DNA from: Xestospongia muta
Lineage: Eukaryota; Porifera; Demospongiae; Haplosclerida; Petrosiidae
Assembly (NCBI GenBank): GCA_963693285.1
Contig: OY848926.1
Coordinates: forward strand, 3,518,501 to 3,582,500
DNA: 64,000 nt
Direction: 5' to 3'
In this document: positions 1-23,012 of the stretch, piece by piece
How the letters are laid out: each line of letters begins with the position of its first letter
How positions within the stretch are numbered: position 1 is the stretch's first letter
Translations under genes and position numbers: made by a program
The notes under the pieces: generated by a model
Database searches by the model: none
Seen by the model: the letters and a program-made list of their open reading frames with translations, nothing else
Told to the model about the DNA's origin: nothing

Positions 1-863
1 TACAGCTGTTAAGACTAGTTATGATGCATTGAGTTTCCTTTTTGTCCAGAAGTCATGATGGGATAATTTTAAGTTCCCAGCTACTTTCCTGTCACTTTAT
101 TTAATTAGTTATTAATAATGATGTCTTTATTACAATGTGTAAGACCGTGTAATGTGAGCTGGTTAAATATGAAATCTCATTCCCTTCCAACATACTACTC
201 CTTTCAATGTTGACTATCAAAATATTTGCTTTTAAATAAGTAAACAAGTAAAAATTAAGAGATGAAGCAAATATAGGGATGGGTAATGTTAGTCTATTGC
301 AAATATGATAGTAGGGATGGCAATTACATCATCCCTTGATAATAACACAAGTGATGCAAACAATTAAAGATATTTACCAACTATCTAATTCACTTAAAAT
401 ATTATCAGCGATCTGTTGCTGCATTCTGTGCCTGTGCTATTATGTAAGGATGATACAATTGCTATCCCTACTATTTGTTTGTATTGGACTGATATTAGCC
501 ATCCCTACATTTACTTCCTTTTTTAGATAATATTTTAATTTATTTGTGGTAACATCATTTCTGAGTTGCCAAAATGGACCTCAACTGTTAATAGATTTTA
601 GTTCAATTACTCCAGATCACATTTATCACATCGAACTGTTATTTCGAATAACATGTAACCAAGCTTAGTTACATTGTGATTTACTTTCCATATGCACAGA
701 AATTTTTATGTCGATAGCAAACAGAAAAATGGTTCTCAGATATCTGACATATTTTTACATCTGAACCAAGGTTGTTTTATAATGATGATCATGAAGAATA
801 ACTTAGTCTTAATCTAGCAGATTTTAGCAGTCAGTCAAACTATGCTTTGTTTACAACCTGAAT

Positions 864-915
<52 letters not shown>

Positions 916-916
916 G
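1..916 (+). other. Intron sequence upstream of the first PWP2 exon in the window
   Basis: No exon can be supported here. Human PWP2 has WD-repeat sequence directly before the first exon recognised at 917, so this stretch is most simply the 3' part of an intron whose upstream exons lie outside the window. It holds the foldback element at 264-518 and, at about 868-913, a (CT)n tract that runs into the acceptor TAG at 914-916. The tract probably serves as the polypyrimidine tract. Confidence 0.55.
264..518. repeat. Long imperfect inverted repeat (foldback / MITE-like element)
   Basis: Positions 264-334 match the reverse complement of 448-518 at roughly 80 percent over 71 bp. Both arms carry a GTAGGGATGG-like core twice. 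Weaker pairing continues inward to about 363 and 420, so most of the 255 bp can fold into one hairpin. No convincing target-site duplication was seen and no transposase is encoded, so a non-autonomous element is an inference. The short open frame across it (336-530) has no recognisable similarity. Confidence 0.6.
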
Positions 917-8031
<7,115 letters not shown>

Positions 8032-8223
8032 ATAATGCTTCAATCAACAATTGTTTGAACACATAATTGTGCTTTTTTCCTTGTTTTCAGTTTGTACAAA
8101 CCCACTTTGAATGTCTATATTTGTAACTAAAACCACGTTCATGTTTTCTGGGAGTTAATATTCACACGTTGTAGGGGGCGTTGTCTCAAACTATGAACTC
8201 TCTCTGTGCAAGACCAAGGACAG

Positions 8224-8230
8224 TATAAAA
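8224..8230 (+). promoter_or_regulatory. TATA box of the CUB-domain gene
   Basis: TATAAAA lies about 127 bp before the ATG at 8357 and about 190 bp after the PWP2 stop. Transcription would be expected to start about 25-30 bp downstream, near 8255, giving a 5' UTR of about 100 nt. No TATA box was noticed next to the other starts in the window. Confidence 0.55.
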
Positions 8231-8356
8231 GAGAGGCTGGTCACTGTCTACATCAAATTAGCTCAAACAGTTAAGTGGCAATCAAATTAGTCAGCTCTTA
8301 TAAGTGATTACAGCGTTCTTTGATTATAAGTTCCAGTGAGAGTGATAGAGAGAATA

Positions 8357-8519
8357 ATGTCCTCATCAGTGCTGCTCAGCTCCACGTTTCTTTTACTCAT
8401 GATTGTTCTATGCAATGGACAGAATTCTACAAAGCACTGCACTAAAAATTGGTGTGGAATGAAATGGTATGCTAGTAGCAGCACAACTACACTAATAGAT
8501 TCCAATTTTAACATTTTGC

Positions 8520-8550
<31 letters not shown>

Positions 8551-9828
8551 AATTTTTCTGTTTTTCTTGCAGGAAAAAAATAGATCGAATTCAATTGTTC
8601 AATTATACTGAAACTTTAGAAAACGTTACATTTGAGAGAAATATCACCTACACTATGAAAGAATGCAATCCAATTGACATCTTACTATCACCTAACACAG
8701 ACGGATGGTAAGCACCTTGATGCTTATATTGTTGTATCACTATTGATCTCTCTCCCCCTCTCTCTCTCTTGCTCTCATTTATTTATTTTTTAGTAAAACT
8801 ATTAATGTCACCGAGACTGAAACAATTGACTTTCAAGTTCCCACTTATAAACGTGATACTAACCCAGAAATCAGAGAATTACCTCGAGAGCTAACCTTAG
8901 GACTCATCGTCTCTGAGAACATTGATATATTTGGAAACACATCCACAGATAGTTATGATGAACTTCAAGACAAAGTATGGCAGATTTGGGTTCCACGAGG
9001 CTGCCGATTGGTGATTTTCTTTTCAGAATTTGACTTGGAATCATCTCCAAACTGCAGTAAGGACTACCTCAGTATTCAAACTCACAAGAACCAAACACCA
9101 ATTCCTAAATACTGCGGTGGTATATCATCATTGCCAAGAGAAATCAGAGTTGATAGAGCACGAAGAACACAGCTCCACTTTCATTCTGACGAAAGCAATA
9201 CTCGTAGAGGCATCCATGCTACCTTTTGTTTTCAGAAATCCAAAGACATCAGAAAAGATGATATTTCTTGTACATGTAATACTGATACTAGTGGTATCAA
9301 GAAAAGACATGCAGAAGATTCTCTACGTGGACAGAGAAGTCGCTCAAAATCCAAGTCCCACTCAAAATCAAAAAGTGAGTTGATTGACAAAGTTTTCCAA
9401 TTAGAATATTAGATGATTTGAGATTATTGCAAACTATAATTGTTTACAGGTATACGATCAAAGAAATATAGGATCAGTAGAAAGAAGATGAGAGAAATGA
9501 TGAAACAACAGGTAATGAATCACTTATGTTTTCTGAGTAGACAAAACATTACACATAATTAGATTTCATTAAGTATATAATATTGACTTAGTTTAATGAT
9601 ATGAGTAATCCATTACTAGAGAGTATAGACAACTGTCCAATAATTATCTCATGATCCATCTCTCTCTCTCTCTCTCTCTTCCTACAGGATAAAGTAGCAG
9701 GAGCATGTTTATTAGATATGATGAAAAATGGACTAAAAGCTATCAATAAATACAGATATTCCTCGCATAAAGAAATGCAGGTATTAGCGGAGAAGTACCA
9801 ACAGGCTCTCGATCAATCACTGGTATAA
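8357..9828 (+). CDS. Secreted CUB-domain protein with a basic Ser/Arg-rich tail
   Basis: Exon model 8357-8466, 8573-8707, 8794-9374, 9450-9511, 9688-9828; all in phase, 342 aa. The ATG at 8357 starts a clear signal peptide ending near CNGQ. Several N-glycosylation sequons follow (NYT, NVT, NIT, NVT, NTS). A CUB-like module spans about 8980-9235: VWQIWVPRGCRLVIFFSEFD, a cysteine, KDYLSIQ, YCGG, and FHSDESNTRRGIHATFCF, the usual CUB closing strand. After it come a CTCNTD motif, a KKR site that a furin-type protease could cut, an RSRSKSKSHSKSK basic stretch, and a helical C-terminus (LLDMMKNGLKAINKY). The basic tail could bind matrix polyanions or be released as a peptide, which is inference. 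No orthologue recognised. Confidence 0.75.
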
Positions 9829-10973
9829 CGCTAGTCTGAACATTAGGTGTTTTGTTTTGTCTGTAACAATGATTTGATATTATTGTTCTGCCCCTCTTTC
9901 AACTTCAATGTGGTATATATTCTCAGAATCTGATATTATATTTAAATGTATAGCATTTATAAATTCTTCTCAATTTTTGTATCATAATATTTTATTTTTA
10001 TATAATATAACACTACCTCATTCAAGTGATTTGCAACAATTTTTCATCTCCTAATATTTTATGACTTTTTAAACGTTTCTATCACTTGACTGTCAGATCA
10101 ATTCTATAAAATTACTATTTTGTCACCTTTTCCCACTCAACCTTTCATTTTATGTTCTGGTTTTATACAATACAATCTTCTTACACTGATACTTCAAAAG
10201 TGTCTCTTTACAATACTAATGTGCGTTTAAATGTCAATTCCAAGTTTAATTACAAAGTGCGAAGACAGACATTGTTGCATTTGTGCAAGGGAATTGTATC
10301 TGTATATACTATGCTAGACTGTTAGCAAGCTGCTTTAATGGACTAGGGCATTGATCTGTAGTTGTCAAGTAATAATGGAACTATCTTACATGACTTACAG
10401 TTTGGCAAGGGATCTACCTTAGTAGATGTGACAACACCTAATACTCAGATCAACCTGGGTATAGATTGATACTAAGAATATTAGGAATACTCACTAAACA
10501 TTAATGTCATTAACAGAAAATTCCAAACACATTAAATATAATTGTTGATGGAAACAGCAACAATTTTTGTAATTAAAACATTTGTATTGTTTCAAAGCAG
10601 GTGGTCAATAACATAATTGATAACAACCGATAAGACAGTGTAATAGTTACTCCTACTTCCTTGAATACCCTATTAGCTAACAAAAACACAGGTGTCTTCA
10701 GCTTAACTTAGGACAACTGGTGTCTACAGTATGTGCTCATTTACTGTTTCAATATCAAAGAATGATTACGTATGTGATCTGTGTATATTCGTTGTATTTC
10801 AGTTTAATCCACTAGTATTAAATATAATACTTTGAAGCAATACACCAATACAAGTCAGTGATAGAACAAAGGATTACAGTAATTACTCAGGAATTCATTA
10901 GTCCCAATATACATAATGATACCTAATACTATTATAGTTACAAAACAATTAGTACCACCACTAATGAATGAAT
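9829..10973. other. Intergenic stretch between the CUB gene and MED11 3' ends
   Basis: AT-rich, with no open frame resembling a protein family, no tRNA-like cloverleaf noticed and no tandem array. It contains the 3' UTRs of two convergent genes; AATAAA-like stretches occur, but no cleavage site can be fixed. Nothing else is supported. Confidence 0.6.
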
Positions 10974-12714
10974 TTAAGATATATGACTCAATTGTTGTAG
11001 TCTTTCTTTAGCCAGAGCTGTTTGAAGTTGCACAAGTTCAAAGTCCTAACAAAAGACAAAAGTGACCATTGAGCGTGTAATGACTCTCATTACTTTTTCC
11101 ATGCCATAATTTGATCCTTCGTGAGCATGAGTGGTAGATACGCGACTTAAATAGGCAATTTGTTCAGAGAGATCTCGCTCAATAGCCTAAATAAAGTAAT
11201 GTGGTAATTGCATTCAAATGCTTAGATACAAGACAGCCTAGTAATGTTATAACAATAAAAGCGTCACTCAGTCTTATTGTTCAAGAACACCTGGTGTGGT
11301 ATGTCACAATAAAACATAACAATTTGGTTGACCAGGAGACAATCCTCTAAACAGGAAAGAATGTTAGACAACAGTAACCCACCAAGAATAATGGTGGAAT
11401 TCTCACAACTCTGTGGATTCAACTATCTAATTTCACTCATGAATATAATAACAGTCACTTCAAAGTTGACTTGCACTAGAGAAAAACGGTATTTCACAGA
11501 CTACACCCAAAACCTCAACAGCTAGTGGCACAACACCAATTACAACCCATCTTAGACAAATCATCATTATACTTTTAACACACATACATCACTGTTACAT
11601 AACGTAATTGGACTAGGGCTACTGATTATGTCATGTCTTAATAATAACATAGTCATTTTACTCATCTCACCTCCAATGATCTGAGAAAATCTTTAGTTTT
11701 ATATTCTACTATTTCAGTGGAAGGCTTGCTCTTTGATAGCTCACTGATAGCATCGGCAGCGTGAGTGAGAAGAGCTCCGATTTCCTAAGAATGAAATGAG
11801 TAAATTATATCTTTTTTTAAAAGAAAAGAAAAATTTTATGATGCTGGCAACAGATTGTTAGCATAATATTCTTAATTAAATTCTGTCATCATAATAACAA
11901 AATGTAAAAAACAAAGTAGTAATTCTATACTTCTGTCATGCTTTGAGGTGGTTTACTGAATGTACTATATCCCATAGGTGTCAGCAACATGTTTGGTCAC
12001 AAGTAATTCACTGTATTTATAATAATATTATTGACCCGTAGGACATAACAATCAATATATTGGCACGAGTTCAATGACAAAATGATGTAGCCAAACTAAA
12101 CTACTAGAAACCTGTGTAGCTATCAGTAGAGATCTGACTTTATTAGTCTTATCACATGCCGCAGTTATTGGTATAATGAAAGCAATGTAAATTATGTACA
12201 ACATGGTACAGCTTGCCTAAAAACACTGCAGGTGTTATCTACTGAACGAGGCAGGGCAAGAAAATTAGTCTTTAATGCAGGAAACATAAAGGAATACAGG
12301 ATATTATACTATGTGAATATATTATTATATAATATTTATTATGTATATAAATATGTAAGCAAAGACGAAAGCTGATCAAATAAAATCCATACATTATAAA
12401 ATTAGTCTCGGGGACAGCAATCTCTCAGGTCATGAGATTTACTATAAAGTCCATTTTGATGAATATCCCTGTAGACTTATTATAGTGTCTTAAACAACCA
12501 TTTGTAAAATAATTATTGTTGTGATCAATAATGTTGTTTAGTATACGGATGTAAACGGAAATAACCCGAACAAAACACATGCAAGCAAATTTGTAAACTT
12601 TTATTTATGCACAGCTCGCTTACTACTACTACAAATCCAACGTTCATACCCTGGTTTTCTGACCTGTTCTATTCTTTGTAGTTTCTCTATTCTCTCTACT
12701 CCACTGGAAGTCAT
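10974..12714 (-). CDS. MED11: Mediator complex subunit 11
   Basis: MED11 is a small head-module subunit of Mediator that pairs with MED22 and contacts RNA polymerase II and TFIIH. Exons on the minus strand: 12714-12664, 11784-11671, 11186-11094, 11045-10974, giving 109 aa against 117 in human. Diagnostic blocks are VERIEKLQRIEQEIGALL, AISELSKSK, then ERDLSEQIAYLSRVST and HEGSNYG, in the same order as human (DIEREIGAIL, ILELSKEK, AEAELSAQI-type, HEGSSY). The last intron is only 48 nt (11046-11093); reading through it gives a false stop. The first intron is about 880 bp. The ATG faces the USP36 ATG across 119 bp. Confidence 0.88.
11785..12663 (-). other. First intron of MED11, no recognised content
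   Basis: About 880 bp, bounded by a GTCAG donor and a TTAG acceptor on the minus strand. AT-rich, with no gene-like frame or obvious repeat. Confidence 0.6.
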
Positions 12715-12833
12715 TTTGTTGAAGATACCACGCCCATACTCCACCTACTACAATTAAGTATAGTAAGTTGTATCTTTTAGCCTATGGGCACGTTATCAAT
12801 TATTAGGTACATTTTATTAGCTATGGCAACGTC
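12715..12833. promoter_or_regulatory. Shared divergent promoter region of MED11 and USP36
   Basis: The two start codons point away from each other across 119 bp, so both promoters and 5' UTRs must fit here or overlap the first exons. No TATA box is seen. Confidence 0.55.
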
Positions 12834-14011
12834 ATGAATAAAATTGATAAACTATTAAAGAAGAATTTGTATAAAGATTCCACATTAGATACTCAATTGT
12901 CTACCGCCTGTCTACGATATATAACTGAACGTATTGAGTTCCAACCAGCCGTTCAACCAGATTCCTACTTAGACCAATTAAAATATAAATATCGACCACT
13001 TAATCTACCCAACACAACAAAAGTGATGGAGGTTGAGACTAGTACCACCTCCAGTACCGGGAATGAGTCTACTGTGCTGTCTAGTGATAGTATTCCTAAA
13101 CCACGACAAGTTTTGTATAATTCTGATAATCTTCAAATGAAATGGGCGGGGTCTAAAGGGATTGGATCAGGACTCAGCAATATGGGTAACACTTGTTTTC
13201 TTAATTCTGTTCTTCAGTGTTTAACATACACACCCCCACTTTATAATTACCTTCACTCTGACGATCATAAGACATCATGTGAGTGACATGTGATATTTGA
13301 TTTGATATCATGTGATGTGTTTTGTTTTAGGTCAGTTTCAAGGCTTTTGTGCAATGTGTGAACTTCATCGTCACATAACACGAGTTATGAATACATCTGG
13401 GGGTGTGGTCAAACCAATCCCTATTGTACAAAATTTGAAAGGTAGTTTTTATCATTTTAAAATAGAGCAATGTTATAATTCTTATAGTGTTTGCCAAACA
13501 TTTTCGATATGGAAGACAAGAAGATGCACACGAATTCTTGAGATATTTCATTGATGCCCTCCAACGAGTTTGTCTCCACGGTTATCCACCCAAAATGGAT
13601 CAGTATTCTAAATATACCACAGTTATTCATCAAATATTCGGTGGTTACCATAGAAGCCAAGGTAATCGTGTGATCTATTTGTTTTGTTATTTACATAATA
13701 TTCAGTTAAGTGTCTAGAATGTCATCGTACTTCTAATACATACGATCCACTCCTTGATGTTAGTCTTGATGTTAAGGGATGTTCCAGTCTTATTCAGGCA
13801 CTTCAACGATCTATTAAACCTGATCTGTTAGACAAAGAAAATAAATATGCCTGTCCTTTGTAAGAAAATTGAATAAGAAAACAATTGCTTTCAGTATAAT
13901 ATGTATTATTGTAGCTGTAAAACATTAACTCAAGCTCAAAAGAGGTTCACCATTCATTGTTTGCCAAATGTATTGACGCTTCAACTTAAAAGGTAACAAC
14001 AAATGATGAAA

Positions 14012-14043
<32 letters not shown>

Positions 14044-16800
14044 ATTTATAAATTATTTCATATAGGTTTGATTATAACAGTGTGTTTGGGGGAAAAGTAA
14101 ATAAGATGATTAATTATGATGAGTATTTGGATTTACGTCCCTACATGAGTGAGCCCCAGGTAATATTATCTGATTAAATAGAGAAATTAGTCAAAGTTAT
14201 TATTATTACATAGGGTCCTCAAGTGTGGTACAGACTGTATGCCGTGTTGGTTCATTTTGGTTTCTCTTGTCATTCTGGACATTATTTTTGTTATGTCAGG
14301 AACTCAAATGGTATTTGGTATTCACTCAATGATAGTGCTGTAAGTCCTTGGATAATATACTAGTTAATTTAATGTGTTAATTTAGGTAAACCAAGTTAGT
14401 CTGTCTACTGTACTTGCTCAAGAAGCATATCTCCTGTTTTATATCAAGGACAATGATTATAATCCTCCATCTCCTTCTCAGGTTTGTCAGTAACATCACT
14501 ATATCTCCAGTACTGTCTATTGATATGAACCAGTTTTGTTAGTGGAAAACACGTGCAATAATTAGACAAAGCTCAGAGTTTGGCAGGTGTCATGCTTTCC
14601 CAGGGCAAGGGAGGTCTTTATAATTGATCTAAAGACACCCAGTCTGTTCATGCCATTACCTATGATGTATAGTTACATAACCTCTAATAAAAGTTGTATG
14701 ATATATAACGTAAGTCTTTCATGTTTTATAGAAAAAACCTTCGCTGTCTACTGATTATAACAAAGGTGAGAGTTACAACATCAAAAGTCGTCTGTAAAAA
14801 CTGTATCATTTTATTACAGTTTCTTTGTATTGTTAAATAATAAACAATTATCTTTATAATCTCTAGTACAATCTGATCTCGGTGTCCCTGTTAAACGAAC
14901 AGGTAATGTCGATAAGACAGGAAAGCCTTTAGTACATACTAAGCCAACGGGTGTAGTTAATCCATCTCCAAAGGTCATTCCACCACCTCCTCCTCCCTCT
15001 CACCCCCCTCCTGGCCCTTTCTCTCTTCCCCCTCCTCCACCCTCTCATCCCCCTCCTCCTCCTCCTCCTCCTCCTCCTCTTATGAAGAATACCACCTCTC
15101 AAGTTTCTACTGATGACTCCTTTGAATTACGAAAAAATGCCACACCCACTGTTAAACCACATTCTACAATTGTAGCTAAACAGCCCCCACCCCCTCCTCC
15201 TGTAAAGACCACACCTTCAGTTCTTGCTCGTCCAGGATTTACTCCACGTTCTGTCCTAAAGTCTACTAAACAATCTTTATCTCGACCTCACACTCCTCCA
15301 ACAAAAGAACGAACTTTATTAGAAATTGCAGAAGAGTCTGAACAGAATCTTCCTTTAATTAACAACAAACCTAAAGCATATGTCACACCAATTACAAAGA
15401 AACCAGTCGCCCGTGTTCCTCCAAGTCCACAAATGTCAGGGAAAGAGATATCTTTTCATAAGATGGAAGAAAGTCGTATGACCGAACTGCCTCAGACTGA
15501 TTCCTCTGATCACTGGAATGTGTCTGATGTCTCTGCTACAACATATGGTCCTAGTTTACCACCACAACATGTCCAAGCATCATCGCCTACTTGGTCTGTA
15601 ACAGCTTTAAAGAATAACATGTTGCCAGAAGAAAGAAATGATAAAATCAAAGTTGTCTTTAATAAAAGTACCAAGAAAAATCACCACTTTCATCATGATG
15701 ACAGTGAAGATCTGGATAGTGATGAGGACGATGTCATTGAAAAGCCCAAAGATGAAAGTAACAAAGAGAGAAAGCAGCATCACCGAAAACATCATCACAG
15801 TAGCAGTAGTGTTTCTGATGAGGTCCGAGGTTCAAAAAAGAAGAGACGTAGAAATACGACAAGCAGTGAAGATGAAGAAGAAAGAATAAGGAAAAAGACA
15901 TCAGATCACAAACGAAGTGATATAAAACATAAAAAATACAGAGATTACCGACACCACTCTCCTCATAAATATGAAAACTCTGATAGTGATATCGAAGTGC
16001 CTAAAAGATCTCGACCAGAACATCCTCGATCACGCACTCCTGAGAGGTCACGTAAACGGCATCATAGTAGTTCCGAGGGTAGGTACCATAGAGAAAGAAG
16101 AAGTGGCTCTCTGAGTGATGAAAGGAAAAGTTATAGCTTCAAAAGAAAGAAACATACACATAATGAACCTAGGAAAAGGACAAAATCTGAGAATTATTCC
16201 ACTGGAGACAGTAAAAAGGTCACTAAAGGTCAGCAATAAATATACAATAGGAATGTTGTATCCGTATGTACTTGCAGTTACTATCATACCTGGTAATGTT
16301 ACTCTATTAATGTACAATGATCCACAGATATATTGTGTAGACTAAATGTATTTTATTACTAGATATTAAAGTGTTAAAATGGGACGAACCTCACCATCAT
16401 CGTCACTATCATCATCACCACTCACACCGTCATCACTCTGGAGCTACTAGTTCAGTATTGGATTCGCTTGATAAACCAAATCAACTCGGCAGTGAAGGTA
16501 AACCAATTGTTATAAAGTACAATTTGATATCTAATCTCTTTTAGTAAAAACATGGGAAGGAGAAAGGAATACCATAGACTCAAGTAAAAAAGAAGGCGAG
16601 TCAAAAAGAAGAGGAAGAGATGAATGGGATAGAGAGATTGACAAAGGAAAAGTAAAGATTATAATATTGATCTATTATATGTTGTCTATTGTTGTTGTTA
16701 GGTTAAGAAGACAAAGAAACATTCTGATATTGATTGGGAAGGAAAGAATAAATTTCAGGATTACCAAAACAAGATAAATGCGCAAAAACACTCAAAATAA
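12834..16800 (+). CDS. USP36: USP36/USP42-type ubiquitin carboxyl-terminal hydrolase
   Basis: Cysteine-protease deubiquitinase; USP36 in animals acts in the nucleolus. Thirteen exons (12834-13278, 13331-13441, 13488-13661, 13706-13859, 13915-13992, 14066-14159, 14214-14339, 14386-14481, 14732-14765, 14903-16228, 16363-16497, 16545-16651, 16702-16800) sum to 992 aa. The Cys box is [20 protein letters not shown], followed by [17 protein letters not shown], two paired-Cys zinc motifs (CLEC, CPFC) and the His box [11 protein letters not shown]. The long exon encodes a poly-Pro stretch and a disordered Lys/Arg/Ser/His-rich tail, then KTWEGERN and [11 protein letters not shown], which match the conserved USP36 C-terminus and separate it from other USPs. 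The start of the 14903 exon was chosen by phase: an acceptor at 14867 would be out of frame. Confidence 0.88.
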
Positions 16801-16857
16801 ACAAACATACTTTTATTAAAGCTGTTACAGCTGTTATTTAATTTTTTGTTGTATAAT
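16801..16857. other. 57-bp convergent 3' gap between USP36 and METTL25B
   Basis: Stop codons lie at 16798-16800 (+) and 16858-16860 (-). Any 3' UTRs must overlap or be very short, so antisense overlap of the two mRNAs is likely. Confidence 0.6.
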
Positions 16858-18914
16858 TTACATTTGTTCCATTAAAGAGAACTGTAATACTTTATCAGCT
16901 ATTAATACTAAATTACGGGGAGAGCAAAGAGGATCAAATAGTGTCTGAAGACGGGTCTTGATACCTACAACAAACAAATGTCATATGTCTACTTGTCTAT
17001 TGTCACCTTTCTCTTGAAGAAACAGAACTCTATCTAACAGAATAAGTGTCTCAATACAAGGTGCCATTGTCAAACGAAGGAGGAAGTACATAACAACATG
17101 TTGCCATTGTCTCAAAAGAACATCCATACTCTTTATTTCTTCTGCAATAAAATAATCTACTATTATTTCCACCAAGTTACTGGCCTTGTACCTTCAGTTG
17201 GAACGATACCAACTGACTCAATCACAGCTCTAGCATATCTAGGTAAAACAAAGGTCACATTATAATATTGTATTGGATCCTTAATAGTCTCATTTCCAGA
17301 TCTACATGTCCAGGAATGAGACTGCTCTATTGTTACTTTTTAAATGGAAGTTTAGATACTCTTTTTGAAATCTTTAGCTGAGGTCTTCTAAGCCCATGCT
17401 TTTATAACAAAAGAAATCACAATAACATTAAGAATTAGTAACAAACTGAACCTGTCTTAATACAGTCTCTACTGCAGCACGATAACAATGTATTGCTAAA
17501 TTACCAGAACCATCTAAATGAAGTAGAGTCACCTCCTTAATAAGATAGTAATTGTATACCGATCAATCTTTTCATGTACGTTTCTCTAGAATGACAAGCT
17601 ACTTCTTTTGCTTCATAACTCAGATGATGACCAGGGATTGTGGTTACTGTTTTACTTATAGGGTAGCCCCTCAGAGGTAGAAGGGGTGTGTCAACATCGG
17701 AGAGTTTCATGTAACAACATCCAACAGATATTAATCCAACTACTTTATTAGTTTCAGCAAATAGTCTCAGCATTGTTGTGGCTAGGTCACCACATGTGTG
17801 CAAACCAACTAACACATACTTATGATCTATACTGGAGGATAGTTTTAGCTGTGATATTAGATGGTCAGAAGATACTGTAGGATCAATCTGATAACAAAAA
17901 ATAACACAGTATCAAATAATAAGTCTATACCATTTGTTCTATATAATTAATACTCCCTATTTTGATATCTTTGTCATCTCTTCTCTCTCGTTTGAAAGCT
18001 TTCTCAATATCCTCTGTCACTTCCCTAAGAATAGAACATGACGGTATATTATGAGTGGACGTTACCTATCATAATGTACTGCTGTCTCTAAGTGGCATCC
18101 AATGGCTTCTACAGCAGTAACATTCATACCACAATGAAATGCCAAGTAGCGAGCCAAATGACCCTGAGCACAAACTGAAGCACCATTATTAAATTTAGTT
18201 AACAGACCTACCTGACCACAACCAATATCCTGTCATAAATGTATGAATTGTTACTATGGTTACGTACTAACACTCACAATAACATTATTACAGTCAATTC
18301 TTTGACACAGGTTCTTAACAGCCTGCACATAGAGTGAGGTGTTGAGACTACATGAATACTTGCGCTTTTATGGTGGACATGTGTTTGTGTGTGTGTGTAT
18401 TTTACATTCTTCTTACTTTTCCTAATTCTATTAACTCATGCTGTTTCTTAGGTTTAACATGGCGTCGAAATATATGACTAAGTCCGGGTATCTGTGACAA
18501 ATTGTCACATGCATTTGATAAATAAGTTGGATATATTGGAAATGACAGAGCACTAGCAGTAGCAGAAAATGCTAATAACGAAAGTGGTAATATAGTTGGG
18601 AGGGCCTCATGTGATTGGCTATTAAAAGAATTGTATTTAAGTAAAATACAAACAATACTCACTGCTCTATTGGAGGACAATGAATACCGAACATTTGATA
18701 ACAAAACTGTTGTAGAGTGACAGTCTTTAAACTCTCTTGCCATGTTGGCGGTAATTTAGACCAATGGGATTCAGTAAAATATTCCTGTGTACATAATAAT
18801 GTATAATACAACGTATATTGTACTATTCCTTACAATAATGTAACTGTCTAATAACAATCTATATGTGTCCAAATATTTGCACAGCCGTTCAGTCCATTGC
18901 CTTAAGTCAGCCAT
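16858..18914 (-). CDS. METTL25B: METTL25B (RRNAD1), methyltransferase-like protein
   Basis: A member of the METTL25/RRNAD1 methyltransferase-like family; its substrate is poorly defined. Thirteen exons from 18914 to 16858 give 466 aa (human about 475). Blocks in order: EYFTESHWSKLPPTWQESL, HVKPKKQHELIELGK, SAM motif I (DIGCGQGHLARYLA), VGLHTCGDLATTMLRLF, SVGCCYMKLSD, GYPISKTV, HCYRAAVETVLRQ, PCIETLILLDRVLFLQEKG, SPRNLVLIADK. The SVGCCYMKLSD and LILLDR blocks point to METTL25B rather than METTL25. Motif I is split, with DIGCGQ on an 18-nt exon (18212-18229). Several introns are 46-50 nt; the one at 17514-17559 has to be 46 nt to keep the frame. Start codons of this gene and AP5Z1 are 34 bp apart. 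Confidence 0.9.
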
Positions 18915-18948
18915 GTAGCCACACCTCCAATCAATTATTAACAAGAAA
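18915..18948. promoter_or_regulatory. 34-bp divergent spacer between METTL25B and AP5Z1 start codons
   Basis: Only 34 bp separate the two ATGs. The core promoters must therefore lie within each other's first exon or intron, or start sites must be within the spacer giving almost leaderless mRNAs. No TATA box is present. Confidence 0.55.
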
Positions 18949-22938
<3,990 letters not shown>

Positions 22939-23012
22939 ATACTGTATATTGTGAAAAACTTGTAACATTTCTTGTGTATAAGTTTATATATTTAATGCAA
23001 TTCTTAAATAAG

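Noticed and set aside
336..530. 64-codon plus-strand frame with hydrophobic residues
   Set aside because: It falls inside the foldback element and has no similarity or promoter; the hydrophobicity follows from AT-rich sequence.
11328..11525. 65-codon plus-strand frame between MED11 exons
   Set aside because: It lies within a MED11 intron on the opposite strand and has no recognisable domain.
17537..17559. A 24-nt METTL25B intron suggested by the first acceptor after the donor at 17559
   Set aside because: It is too short to splice and puts the conserved HCYRAAVETV block out of frame. The 46-nt intron 17514-17559 restores the frame.
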